Below are positions 1-10,998 of a stretch of 64,000 nucleotides of DNA, piece by piece; positions within the stretch are counted from its first letter, which is position 1, and the number at the start of each line of letters is the position of its first letter. Origin of the DNA: Dastarcus helophoroides. Lineage: Eukaryota > Arthropoda > Insecta > Coleoptera > Bothrideridae. The position numbers and the translations under genes are program-made. Under the pieces are notes generated by a model. That model was not told the DNA's origin and searched no databases. It worked only from the letters and a program-made list of their open reading frames with translations. The stretch lies in contig CM053327.1 of NCBI GenBank assembly GCA_028583605.1, positions 37,846,626 to 37,910,625 of the forward strand, written 5' to 3'.

Positions 1-3000
1 TTTAGAATCTGACTTCCTAAAAATTTTCACCGATATTTCAAAGTTTGTCTTTTTTTTCAAATTTTGATTTTTGTCTCAAAATTTAATGTTATTTATCGAT
101 TTTCTCAAAATTCTAATTTTTAATGTCCATAATTTCGAAATTTTTCAAGAAATTTCAATTTATTTTTCAAAATTCGTTCTTGTTTTTAAAATTGAATTAA
201 CTCTCGAAATTTATCTTTTTCTCGAAATTATAATATAATTTCTCGAAATTTTGAATTTTTTTTTTGAATGTCCTATTTTGTTTTTAAAAATTTTCATTTT
301 TTAGTATGGAAATTCGTCTTTTTCTCGAAATGTTGGTTCCTTTGTCAAAATTTCGATTCTATTTTAGAAATTTTGATTTTTTTTTCAAAATTTGTTTTTG
401 TTTTTAAACAATCCAATTCTTTTCTCGAAATTCGTCGTTTTGTCAAAATTTGAATTTTTTTTTCGAAATTTCGACTTTTTTCTCGAAAACTTGACCAGCG
501 CAGAAAATTTCGAATTTTTTTCTCAAAATTTCGATCTTCCAGAAATTCCAATTTTTTTCTGGAAATTCTTTTTCCTGAATTTTACATTTTTTTTTCTCAA
601 AGTTCGATATTTTTATAAAATGTTCAATTTTTTTTTTCAAAATTTGTTTTTGCTTTTAAAAAATTCAATTCTTCTCTGGAAATTTGTCATTTTGTCGAAA
701 TTCGTCATTTTGTCGAAATTTGATTTTATTTTTAGAAATTTCGACTTTTTTTTCGAAAATTCGATCACTGTAAGAAATTTTGAATGTTTTTTCTCAAAAT
801 TTCGATGTTCTAAAAATTTGAATTTTCTTCTAGAAATTCATCTTTCTCCCGAATTTTTTATTTTTCGAAATTTCGTTCTTTTTATAAAAATTTCGATTTT
901 TTTCCCAAAACTTGTTTTCGTGTTTAAAAAATTCAATTCTTTTTTCCGAAGTTCACTTTTCTGTCAAAATTTGAATTTTGTTTTCGAAACTTCGACTTTT
1001 TTCTCAAAAATTCGATTACTATAAAGAATTTCGAATGTTTTTTCTCAAAATTTCGATCTTCTAAAAATTTGAATTTTCTTCTAGAAATTGATCTTTTTCC
1101 CGAATTTTTCATTTTTCAAAATTTAGGTTTTTTTTATAAAAATTTCGATTTTTTTCTCAAAATGTGTTTTCGTTTTAAAAAAATTCAATTATTTTCTCGT
1201 TATTGCTCATTTTGTCGAAATTTGATTCTATTTTTGGAAAGTTCGACTTTTTCTCGAAAATTCGATCACTATAAAAAATTTCGAATGTTTTTTCTCAAAA
1301 TTTCGATCTTCTAAAAATTTGAATTTTCTTCTAAAAATTCATCTTTTTCCCGAATTTTTCATTTTTCAAAATTTCGGTCTTTTTATAAAAATTTCGATTT
1401 TTTTCTCAAAATTTGTTTTTGTTTTTAAAAAATTCGATTCTTTTCTCGAAATTCGTCATTTTGTCAAAATTTGATTTTATTTTTAGAAATTTCGATTTTT
1501 TTGCTCAAAAATTCGATCGCTATAAAAATTTTCGAACGTTTTTTCTCAAGATGACGATCTTCTAAAAATTTTAGTTTTCTTCTGGGAATTCATCTTTTTC
1601 CCGAATTTTTCATTTTTCAAAATTTCGGCCTTTTTATAAAAATTTCGATTTTTTTCTCAAAATTTGTTTTTGTTTTTAAAAAATTCGATTCTTTTCTCGA
1701 AATTCGTCATTTTGTCAAAATTTGATTTTATTTTTAGAAATTTCGACTTTTTTGCTCAAAAATTCGATCACTATAAAAAATTTCGAATGTTTTTTCTCAA
1801 AATTTCGATCTTCTAAAAATTTGAATTTTCTTCTAGAAATTCATCTTTTTCCCGAATTTTTCATTTTTCAAAATTTCGGCCTTATAAAAATTTCGCTTTT
1901 TTTTTCCCAAATTTGTTTTCGTTTTTAAAAAATTCAATTCTTTTTTCCAAAATTCGCCTTTCTGTTGAAATTTGAATTTTTTTTCGACATCTGGACTTTT
2001 TTTCTCAGAAATTCGATCACTATAAAATATTTCGCATTTTTTCTCTCAAAATGTCGATCTTCTAAAAATTTCAATTTTCTTCTGGAAATTCATTTTTCCT
2101 GAATTTTTTATTTTTCAAAATTAAGGTATTTTTATCAAAAATTTCGATTTTTTTCTTAAAATTTGTTTTCGTTTTTAAAATATTTAATTCTATTTTTAGA
2201 AATTCGTCTTTTTGTTGAAACTTGAATTTTTTGTCGAAATTTCGACTTTTTTTCTCAAAAATTCGATCACTATAAAAAATTTAGAATGTTTTTTCTGAAA
2301 ATTTCAATCTTCTCAAAATTTAAATTTTCTTCTAGAAATTCATCTTTTTCCCGAATGTTTCATTTTTCAAAATTTCGGTCTTTTTATAAAAATTTCGATT
2401 TTTTTCTCAAAATTTGTTTTTGTTTTTAAAAAATTCAATTCTTTACTCGAAAGTCGTCATTTTGTTAAAATTTGATTTTATTTTTAGAAATTTCGACTTT
2501 TTTTCTCAAAAATTCGACCACTAAAAAATTTCGAATGTTATTTCTTAAAATGACGATCTTATAAAAATTTCAGTTTTCTTCTGGAAATTCATTTTTCCCG
2601 AATTTTTCATTTTTTAAAATTTCGGTCTTTTTCTCTAAATTTGTTTTCAAAAAATTCAATTCCTTTCTCAAAATTCGTCTTTTTGTTGAAATTTGAATTT
2701 TTTTTCGAAATTTTGACTTTTTTCTTAAAACTTCGATCACTATAGAAAATTTCGAGTGTTTTTTCTCGTCGATTTTTCAAAAATTCCAATTTTTTTCTGG
2801 AATTTTTCCTTTGTCCGAATTTTTCAATTTTTTTTCTCGAAATTTCGATATTTTTATAAAGTTTTGGATTTTTTGTCAAAATTTGTTTTTGTTTTTAAAA
2901 AATTCAATTTTTTTCTCGTTATTCGTCTTTTTATTAAAATTTGAATTTTTTTTCGAAATTTCGACTTTTTTCTCGAAAATTCGATCATCCTAGAAAATTG

Positions 3001-3500
3001 CGAATTTTTTTTCTCAAAATTTCGATCTTCCAAAAATTCCAATTTTTTTCTGGAAATTCATCTTTTTCCCGAATTTTTCATTTTTTTTTCAAAATTTAGA
3101 TATTTTTATGAAATGTTCAATTTTCAAAATTCGTTTTTTTGGTGAAATTGGAATTTTTTTTAAAAAATTCGACTTTTTTTCTCAAAAATTCGATCTTTAT
3201 AGAAAATTTCGAATGTTTTTTCTAAAAATTTCGATCTTCTAAAAATTACAATTTTTTCTGGAAATTCATCTTTTGGATATTTCATTTTTTTCTCGAAATT
3301 TCGACTTTTTTCTCGACAATTTTTTTAAAATTCATTTTTATTTTTAAAAATTACAATTTTCTTTCTCCAAAATCTTCCTTTTTTAGAAATTTCAATTTCT
3401 CTCGATATTTGGATCTTTTTCTCGAGTTTTCAATTTTTTTTCTTGAATATTCTATCTTTTTGTAGAAAATTCGAATTTTTTCTCGAAATTACGATCCTCT
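1..3500. repeat. Degenerate T-rich tandem array, about 250-bp period
   Basis: Plus-strand T-rich sequence built from endless variants of AAATTTCGACTTTTT-like words of 25-30 bp. A longer unit is visible: the landmark TCGATCACTATAAAAAATTT or a variant occurs near 761, 1012, 1262, 1513, 1764, 2013, 2263, 2514, 2733 and 2981, so most spacings are 249-251 bp. Its left end is outside the window. The open frames inside are Phe/Lys/Ile-rich low-complexity translations on both strands and are not genes. Confidence 0.85.
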
Positions 3501-4690
3501 AGAGTTAAAGAGGACGTTCCACCAGATTGTAGCTTCTCAGGTAAAAACAGACGCCTCAAATGGTTATTTTTGAAGACTTTAACAGAGAATTTTTTCGAAA
3601 CCCTTTAACTGGTAGAAACAGGAAAAAATCGCAGTTGATCATCCGTTTTGTGTTTCAATTTGAATACAACAGATTAGATCTGCGTGAAAATTAGAAAATG
3701 ATTTTGGTTATTCTTGATTTAGAGCTCCTAAGTTTGTTGTTAAAGTTATTTGTAAAGATACAAAGATACCCAAGTAAGAACTTGGGTAAAATGTTCCTTT
3801 TCAACATCTCTCAAAAAAGTCATCAAATTAGAACTGGTCATTTCCGAGTCAAAAACGTCCATGAGCTGATTACTTAGTAGAAGGGTGAGTGAAAGTTCTT
3901 TAAGAAATCCGCTTTGAATAAAAAGACGAAGATTTATCCGGAACAAGCTTTCAATTTTTGTGAAGCAATGAAATCGGAGGCTCAACGGATTAGAGCTGAG
4001 TAAAAACTAACGAACGAATTGGTTACTCTTGAAGATGAGCGCGTAGATTTCCTGTAAATGTCGTGCCACCCATCAGCGAAAATAGGGCAATCGAGCTTTT
4101 TTCTCCGCAGCTTCTCATCCAATTTCTCCTCTTGATTAATAATTTAAACAGTTTGCCCCGATGGGGCCCTAAATCAATCTCGAGATATCGCGGGGAAGAA
4201 AAAGAGGCGAGAAAAAATCATTATTACCTCGTTTACGAGGAAGGATTTCGTTTATTAACACCACGATAAACATTAGAGCTCGACGGAGCGTCAACAAATA
4301 GAAAAGGAAAAGCTCTTTGGGCGAAAGTCTCAGAGCTGGGATGCAATCGATACAAGCAGGTATCCACTTAGGAGGAAGTTTGCTTTTAAGCCTCATGAAT
4401 ACTCTCTTCTTCTGCTTTATGTGTTTGCGTACGTTCAGAAAATTTAAAATAACGCGTCGACCCCGAACGGAAAGCTTACGACGCTGGGAAATTGTTTTAT
4501 TGCCCAATCATCCAAATTTACGAGAAATATTTAACAGCTTTATGTTGTGCCTTCTACAGGACTTCTTTACTGCTGAACACAACTCACTTGAACAATAACT
4601 ATTGACATTTGGACGTGTTACCGGCTCGATGGTTAACATTGTGGATTACTATTAATATGTTTATATAAAATACAATTTTACAACTGACTG
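3501..4690. other. Low-repeat intergenic or intronic stretch, no gene recognised
   Basis: Ordinary non-repetitive DNA with higher GC around 4060-4500. Short open frames on both strands (3746-3985 minus, 4169-4507 minus, 4317-4598 plus) show no recognisable domain or splice context. It may hold regulatory sequence, but nothing specific can be named. Confidence 0.4.
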
Positions 4691-4693
4691 ACT

Positions 4694-5033
4694 TATGGTG
4701 CGTTTACACTAGACACTTTATTCCGCATATTTCTCTCTGACATACGTGTCAACCATCCTGAGAGAAGCTATCTCCTCCAGCTGTGTAGATAAGTCTAGGA
4801 TAGCTTTTCTTAGGATAGTTGACACTTATGTCAACTAGCTATCTCCTTCCTCCAGCTGTGTAGAAAAGTCTCGGATAGCTTTTCTTAGGATAGTTGACAC
4901 TTATAACTATCCTGAGAGAAGTTATCTCCTCTAGCTGTGTAGATAAGTCTCGGATAGCTTTTCTCAGGATAGTTGACACTTATGTCAGAGAGAAATCTTT
5001 GGTATAAACTGTCTAATCAAAACGCACCCTTAG
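4694..5033. mobile_element. Foldback MITE, GGTGCGTTTAGATTAGAC-type ends
   Basis: The left end TGGTGCGTTTACACTAGAC and the right end GTCTAATCAAAACGCACCC are inverted repeats, flanked by TA (or TTA). The interior alternates TCTCTGACATAAGTGTCAAC and ATAGTTGACACTTATGTCAG blocks in opposite orientations, with copies of CAGCTGTGTAGATAAGTC, so the single strand folds into several hairpins. Related copies occur near 7444-7800 and 10930-15387. There is no coding capacity, so it is non-autonomous. Confidence 0.7.
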
Positions 5034-5190
5034 GGATGCCCCGCTTATATTTTTATCTCAAGCCTACCAGGATATTCATCTTCTAGATATTCGATGTCTC
5101 GAACCTACATCAATCATTTTTAAAATCATAACAACAAATTGTTTGGAGAAGGATCTGCTCTTTTTTTCAATGCCACACTAGGTTTAAATT
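4790..5190 (+). repeat. Left arm of a large inverted repeat
   Basis: This arm (part of the foldback MITE plus about 160 bp of flank ending CCACACTAG) is repeated in reverse complement at 7444-7800. Shared landmarks include ATGCCCCGCTTATATTTTTA, CAAATTGTTTGGAGAAGGAT and the terminal CACTAG/CTAGTG. The two arms enclose about 2.25 kb. Confidence 0.75.
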
Positions 5191-7443
5191 GGTTTTTTCC
5201 AAAAAGTCATACGTTTCTGTTGATCCTTTTCTTTGGATTTCGGGCTTCAATTCGTACTTTCAAAAGGAATTTGTTTCTGTAATTTTAAAACTTAAATTTG
5301 CGGCAATAAAGAAAATAGTCCTCAATTTTCCGAAAAAAATCTTCATCCATCATTAAACTGACACTTAATTTACCTTTTATATTGAATATATCAAAATTAT
5401 CCTGCAAATGGCCATTATCGTGTATGAGCTATCGTAAATCGTATGAGAACTGTAATCATCGTTAAAGACGACAATTATCGTAAAACTGGCAACATTTCCT
5501 CCGCGACTTGTTAACGTTTCGATCAGAGACTCTCCTTAGTCTCTGGTTTCGATAGAAGCGTACCTGCAGCGGACTTCTGACAGAGACGCTATAGTTTGGA
5601 AATCAACCAGAGGTAGCGCTGATATTCGTACTGAGACGGGAGACGCTCTACTCCTCGCTTCCCAGGAGTGCACGACGAGTGGCGTTTCATCATATACTAA
5701 CGATCAGATTTAAATAAAAAACCTTCATAAATAATATTTTACCCTCATCTTAATGTCATCAAAAATTGAGGTTATTCACATCTAAGCAAATAATATTGTA
5801 ATTGTTTAGAAAAAATTCAAATTCAAGTTGGTGAGGAAATTATGAGCCTATTTTTCAACGACAAATAATTGAAAGAGCTAAGTGACTTTTGATAGTTTCC
5901 ATGTTGTTTTCCGATTTTAGTTAAGTGTAAAGAATTAAGTTAGTAAAAGGATATTGCATGTACGCATTAGAAATTCCAGCTTTTTACTAATTTAAAAACT
6001 GAATAAATTATAGGTTAGACTATACACGCGAACACAATTCTTGCTAATGAGAAAACTGCCTCTAGGTAAAATTTGTAAAACACATCGACCCCATTCGATT
6101 TTCTTTAGAAAATTCACCTCAAAACTTGCATTTACGTAATATGCGATAGGAAAATGCAAATGAGTAACTGAATAGAGAACGGTGAATGTGACTGTTCGAG
6201 GTGTGCAATTCTAATGAAACGCTACAATCTGAAAATTGTGTTCCCTCTTTTTTTTACTATTTCATTGAATTTGTCCTAGACGTGTAATGTAGATTTTATT
6301 ACATTTTAATTGACGTTACGTGTTTATCAAGATTCGACAATTTGATTAAATCGAGTTACTTTTAACAGTACATTTGTATACCCTAAAAGTACGTATCCAT
6401 TTTTTTAAAGCATTGAATTTGTGCCAAGATTTGGCAAAAACTATTTTAAAACCAATTAAAAATAAGCCTACTTCACTAACGAAACGTTTAGGGGAATTAA
6501 TGGTTATTATTTTAATTAACACACAGAATTATAACTAATGCCTAGGATTGTTGCCGTAGACGTAATCAAAATGAAATAAACACTTTGCTTAAAGCAAATA
6601 TAATTAAAGTTACATAACCTAAATTAAATGACGAATATGTAACAACTCAAACAATTAACCATAATTGTTTTAATAACGCGTCTCGAATTCGTCAGGGACG
6701 TCATCAAAATTATAGGGGACAATATTGTAATTAGAGCCAAACATAATTCAATTTGGACGCAAAGAATAAATCGAGTTTAGATTTAAAGGTCATTTTTTTA
6801 ACGAATGGATTAAATTTCTGTCTAAGCGCAATTGAGATCGACACACATTTAATTTCGGGGGCGCAGCTGCTTGTGAACCAATCAAGATTATACAAATTCC
6901 CTTTTAAACGAAATAAAATCCAGCCTCCACATTCTAACCTAAATAACGAATCCTGTCCAAATTTCTTATTAACATTTGCGATATCGGGAAAGTCCACTGG
7001 AGCGTTTCTCTCTTCTAATTCTACATTAGATTACGTCACACAATCGTGGAAAACATGTGAAATCCATAAATAGGAAAAGGGAAAAGATTTGCCAAATGCG
7101 GTTTCGCTTTGTAGGTTATCGATCGCAAGAGGTCGCTGAATTCGACACTTGAACACGGCTTTAAAAATAGAAGTACACGTATTGTGCTTTTACCTTTACC
7201 GGTCTACTCTATGATCATTAATAATTCCTGCTAATGTCGCGTCAAGACAGCGCAAAGGTTAATTCCTCCTGAATTTAAAATAAAGGCGACATTAGTTCGT
7301 GTTTGGCTCAGTGGCATTAGCCGTCGTTTCGTCTTTTTTTTCATCAAACGAGCACAACTTGACCTCATCGGTTATGTTCTATGATCTATGGATGCTTAAC
7401 TTTGAGTTTCGACCATAGAATTCGGGTTACGCAAGATATCGAC
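5191..7443. other. Spacer between inverted-repeat arms; no gene recognised
   Basis: AT-rich, largely unique sequence. Short imperfect hairpins occur near 5520-5690, for example CAGAGACT/AGTCTCTG. Overlapping open frames at 6731-7073 on both strands have no recognisable product. I see no transposase or other conserved domain that would make this the body of an autonomous element. Confidence 0.45.
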
Positions 7444-7800
7444 TAGTGTGGCATTGAAAAAAAGAGCAGATCCTTCTCCAAACAATTTGTTGTTATGATT
7501 TTAAAAATGATTGATGTACGTTCGAGACATCGGATATCTAGAAGATGAATATCCTGGTAGGCTTGAGATAAAAATATAAGCGGGGCATCCCTAAGGGTGC
7601 GTTTTGATTAGACAGTTTATACCAAAGATTTCTCTCTGACATAACTGTCAACTATCCTGAGAAAAGCTATCCGAGAGTTATCTACACAGCTGGAGGAGAT
7701 AGCTTCTCTCAGGATAGTTGACACTTGTTGACATAAGTGTTAACTATTCTAAGAAAAGCTATCCGAGACTTATCTACACAGCTCTCAGGATAAGTGTAGA
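7444..7800 (-). repeat. Right arm of the large inverted repeat, MITE end truncated
   Basis: Reverse complement of about 4790-5190, beginning CTAGTGTGGCATTG and running through GGGTGCGTTTTGATTAGAC into the TCTCTGACATAA blocks. The outer end stops near 7800 without the terminal inverted repeat seen in the left copy, so this copy has lost one MITE end. Confidence 0.75.
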
Positions 7801-8925
7801 GACCTATTAAGTAAACTCCTCGGCCACGTACAGCTGATTTCAGAATGAAAAAAATCAGAATTTAGTTGTTGATCGCTCACGCACGGTTTCCTGAAGTTTC
7901 TGCGTTGCCCAAATTTAAATTCCTGATCCGAAAACCTAACCAAAATTCCATACGCATGTAATCCAAAATTGAATAATCAGAATTCGCGAATTTTTCGAAT
8001 AATAATAATGTTCTATTTCTGCTATTTCCAAAAATTCGATTGTAAAGACACCATTTTGCACAAAACACTTGGGTAAACCTACTCGAACAAATGCACGAAT
8101 TAATTCAAATTTCACTTGACCAAAGCCCAAGTTTCCAAGCCGCCAAATCTCCTACGATCATCATAAAGCCGCCGAATTAGATGTACCCTGAATCTTCCAC
8201 AAACAAAACCAGAATGCGCACCGTCGTCCTATTTAAGCTCGAAATTTGTCATTGAAACCCTCGTCTGGCTTCACGCCCGATTTCCTCTTAATTGACATCG
8301 AAAAATAGCCCGTTAAGGGAGTTTTGAATGGGAAATATTACTTACACTTCCTCGCTTTGGACCTTCAATGATTAAAAGAATGATGAGGGTGGGAATTGGA
8401 AACGCGAGTCTCAATTTTAACCGCGAGCCCCAATCTTAAACGCGGCCCCGTAATTTAAACTCAATGAAAGCCCCCGAATTAGAAGTTTAAATGATTCGGT
8501 TGGTTAAGGCGGAATTTTTAAAGTAAACATCGAAGTTCAGGTTAAGTTGAAGCTAATGCGATCGTACATTTGATTAGAAAAATGAGTAAAGTGGAAGTTA
8601 AGTGAATTGGTGTCTCGAGCTTGGGATGAATTATTAATATCATCTTTCGGGGCGGTTTTGAGACTTCGCTTAATTGTAAAATTTGCCAATGGAACCGAGA
8701 ATTTTAATTCGCTTGCGCGTCAACAGTAATCACATTTGTCAAATCTTGTTTAATCAATTACGTCATTATTTTGTTCTTGTTTAATAATCTCATCAGAAAC
8801 ATAAAATTATTTAGGTGCGTTGCCAGAGCATATGAAAAAATTCATTGATAACGATTACTTGGCCTATTCTTTAGCGATTTGCTTTATACATCTTTAAATT
8901 AATGCCAAAACAGTTGTCGTTTAAA
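7801..8925. other. Unique AT-rich stretch, nothing recognised
   Basis: No repeat family, RNA gene or convincing coding exon is visible. The overlapping minus-strand frames at 7877-8130 look random. Confidence 0.4.
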
Positions 8926-8944
8926 AATTCGTAGCTGGAACATA

Positions 8945-9309
8945 TTGTGTATTATATCTACCAACAACAAAACAACAAAAAAGAAAGTAGCAAATTATTT
9001 GAGTGAATCTACCAATGAGAAAACTGCTACAGTCTTGCTAGCGGGTAATTTTGTATTGAAGATTAAAAGAGCTATCTCTACCGAAGGGACAATCGGTGGA
9101 CGATAGGCGGCGATAGCAGATCGAAATAAACGATTTGTTTTATCCCCTTTATAAATTTTATACAGCGAATCGACTGAACGAAGTGGAAAAACGGGGTTGG
9201 GCTCTGATAATTCGAAACCATGGCTAATAGAAGAATTGCATTCCCTATATTGGGCAAAAAAGTTGACCAAAATATATCTAGAAGGTCGAAGGCGTAGAAA
9301 GCACATCAA
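8945..9309 (-). repeat. Dispersed repeat carrying a conserved minus-strand frame
   Basis: A minus-strand frame of up to 104 codons ends at 8995 with residues LPASKTVAVFSLVDSLK. A second copy lies in the opposite orientation at about 24225-24545. The same frame can be followed there (for example AVFSLVDSLK then a stop), with many third-position differences but also a frame-internal stop. Conserved frame with silent changes suggests that the parent repeat is a protein-coding mobile element. I do not recognise the protein. Confidence 0.5.
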
Positions 9310-9329
9310 TTAAAAAAAATTCGTAACTA

Positions 9330-9435
9330 TTAAACTTTATTAACGATTAAAAACCTGGTCCGGTGTTAGCAAATATTTATCGAAACATTGTGGAATTTTT
9401 GATCTTGCTTTTTAATCGTTAATAAAGTTTAATTG
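9330..9435. repeat. Short dispersed repeat with inverted ends
   Basis: AAACTTTATTAACGATTAAAAA and TTTTTAATCGTTAATAAAGTTT bracket a core containing CCTGGTCCGGTGTTAGC. The core and right end recur at 57012-57100. It looks like a small non-autonomous element or the end of a larger one. Confidence 0.55.
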
Positions 9436-9489
9436 TTATGAATATTAAAGAATTTCACAAAGTAAGGATTGGAAATGTCTATAACTTAA

Positions 9490-9790
9490 AAAAATTGAAA
9501 TTTCGAATTTAACGTCGAAATTTCTGCCTGGAGGGCTGCTCGAATTTGTAGTCTTGGTTGCATTCTACTTGCATACGACATTGTTGGCGATGGCCCTAGT
9601 TTCTCTATGGACCAATAAGTGGTAGTACTAAGAGTCACACGCTTGACGTCCGTGAATTCTTTAGTACTTACTTGTCGGAACATTTGTTAGCATTCGAGTT
9701 GGATATATCAACTGACGAGATCTAACAAGATCGAAACCGGTCTTTGAATTCCAAACTTCGAATTTAATAAATGTTCAAACCTATTGGTCT
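9490..9790 (-). repeat. Dispersed repeat of the 'CACTGCCACCTAGCG' family (reverse copy)
   Basis: Contains GAGATCTAACAAGATCGAAA and AATAAATGTTCAAACCTATT, the reverse complement of sequence at 57931-58031 and related to 55190-55385 and 58200-58640. It shows no recognisable protein, and the short minus-strand frame at 9486-9683 is probably incidental. The superfamily is unknown. Confidence 0.55.
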
Positions 9791-10119
9791 GTGCATTAAA
9801 ATACTAAATAAATAATAAATAATTGTCAATCTACAATAGAAATTTTCACAAATGTAGTTAATGTTTTCGAGTTTTCAAAGTTAATATTCGAAAAAAATTT
9901 CATCTCTCTTTCAAAATTTGGGCTTTTTTATAGATTGCGAAATTAAAATTGCTAAACTATGAATTTTCAAATAATTGTATTGTAATCCGGGGCATACAAA
10001 TTTAGCATCAATTTGTTAAATATACACTGCTGCCATCGGGTGGCTAGTTACAAAATTGTGTGGTTGTTTGTTCCATCAATCCCATGCAACAGATGGCGCG
10101 AATTCGGTCGCCTTGCGAT

Positions 10120-10251
10120 ACATCGATTTTTCAATCGTTTATAAACTAAACAATGTATCGATGTTTTTTACGCTTTACCATCGATGATGAAACATCGATG
10201 TTTACAAACGATACATCGATGTTTTCGAAACATCGATCGTTTGCATCCCTA
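10120..10251. mobile_element. Truncated hAT-type MITE rich in ATCGAT
   Basis: Six to eight ATCGATG/CATCGAT words lead to the end TTTGCATCCCTA, the same terminus (TAGGGATGCAA in reverse complement) as the complete element at 17631-18022. The opposite terminus is not evident, so this copy is incomplete. Confidence 0.55.
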
Positions 10252-10446
10252 ACTACGTTCTTTGCCTACCGCTTGGAAAGCTCGATTGGCGCGTCCTGAC
10301 AAAACCGCGCGAAAACACTTTAAGTGTAAAGGGGCCCCCAACCCCAAATAAAAACACAGACAGAGCCAAAATGATCTATTAAGCCTACTATTAAACAATC
10401 GCACCTCTCACTATTAACTTAACAAATCCATACATCACGAAACGGA

Positions 10447-10671
10447 TCAACAGGGACCACAACAACTTCCACACGGTTTCGGACACGGTGGTCCTGGTGG
10501 GCAACAGCAAGGCGTGAACACAGGTGAATTTATGGCGTTCACAGCTCTGACGAATATACCGGACGGACAGGAGCACTGGACACCCAAAGTGGCACAGGGA
10601 CAGGGACATGGAGGTGCGCAAGCGCAGAGGCTAACACCGCCGCATTGCGGGGCCATCGGTGGGAACGACAT
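10447..10671 (-). CDS. Small Cys/Pro-rich protein with a CGP motif (Mst(3)CGP-like)
   Basis: Intronless 74-codon frame starting at the ATG at 10671-10669. The frame stays open upstream but has no earlier ATG. Sixteen of 74 residues are cysteine, in two clusters: residues 10-34 with CxC pairs (CACAPPCPCPC), and the C-terminus with CCC, PCPKPCGSCCGPC and then a stop. A less cysteine-rich core (about 35-53) separates them. Cys-Gly-Pro repeats are the hallmark of the Drosophila Mst(3)CGP sperm-tail proteins, so a spermatid structural role is possible. Cys-rich cuticle or metallothionein-like proteins are alternatives. The gene sits antisense inside what is probably an unc-13 5' intron or upstream region. 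An overlapping plus-strand frame (10514-10744) is judged a shadow. Coding status rests on composition only. Confidence 0.45.
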   Translation of the reverse strand: MSFPPMAPQCGGVSLCACAPPCPCPCATLGVQCSCPSGIFVRAVNAINSPVFTPCCCPPGPPCPKPCGSCCGPC

Positions 10672-10741
10672 CTTGGTGGTAGGCTTTCTTCGGTTTGGTC
10701 TGGTGGACACTTGGAATTTGGGGAAGCGCAGGAAAAACGAC

Positions 10742-10749
10742 TGACGTCA
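10742..10749. promoter_or_regulatory. Palindromic CRE-type site TGACGTCA
   Basis: A full 8-bp cAMP-response-element palindrome lies about 70 bp upstream of the ATG of the minus-strand Cys-rich frame, where a proximal promoter would be. Binding by CREB/CREM/ATF-family factors is known for this word. Function here is inferred from position only. Confidence 0.35.
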
Positions 10750-10998
10750 GCTGGGAGTTTCGAAAAATTTGTTTGTATCGGTCGCTATGGACAACGGGCA
10801 CGAGCTACTGCGGATTTTAAAAAGTCGTTCTGTGGATATTGGAAAGAGCAGGTCTTACTACAGAACTCTGAATGATATTGCAAATTGCACAGAGGAAAAC
10901 CACGAGAGTTTTTAAATTTGATGTGCTTATGGTGCTTTTAAATTAGACACTTTATTCCGTACATTTCTCTCTGACACAAAACATACTTTCTCTCTGAC

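Noticed and set aside
392..1024. 210-codon Phe-rich frame
   Set aside because: Low-complexity translation of the T-rich array; comparable frames appear throughout it on both strands.
10514..10744. 76-codon plus-strand frame overlapping the Cys-rich gene
   Set aside because: No recognisable features; the minus-strand frame has the more distinctive composition.
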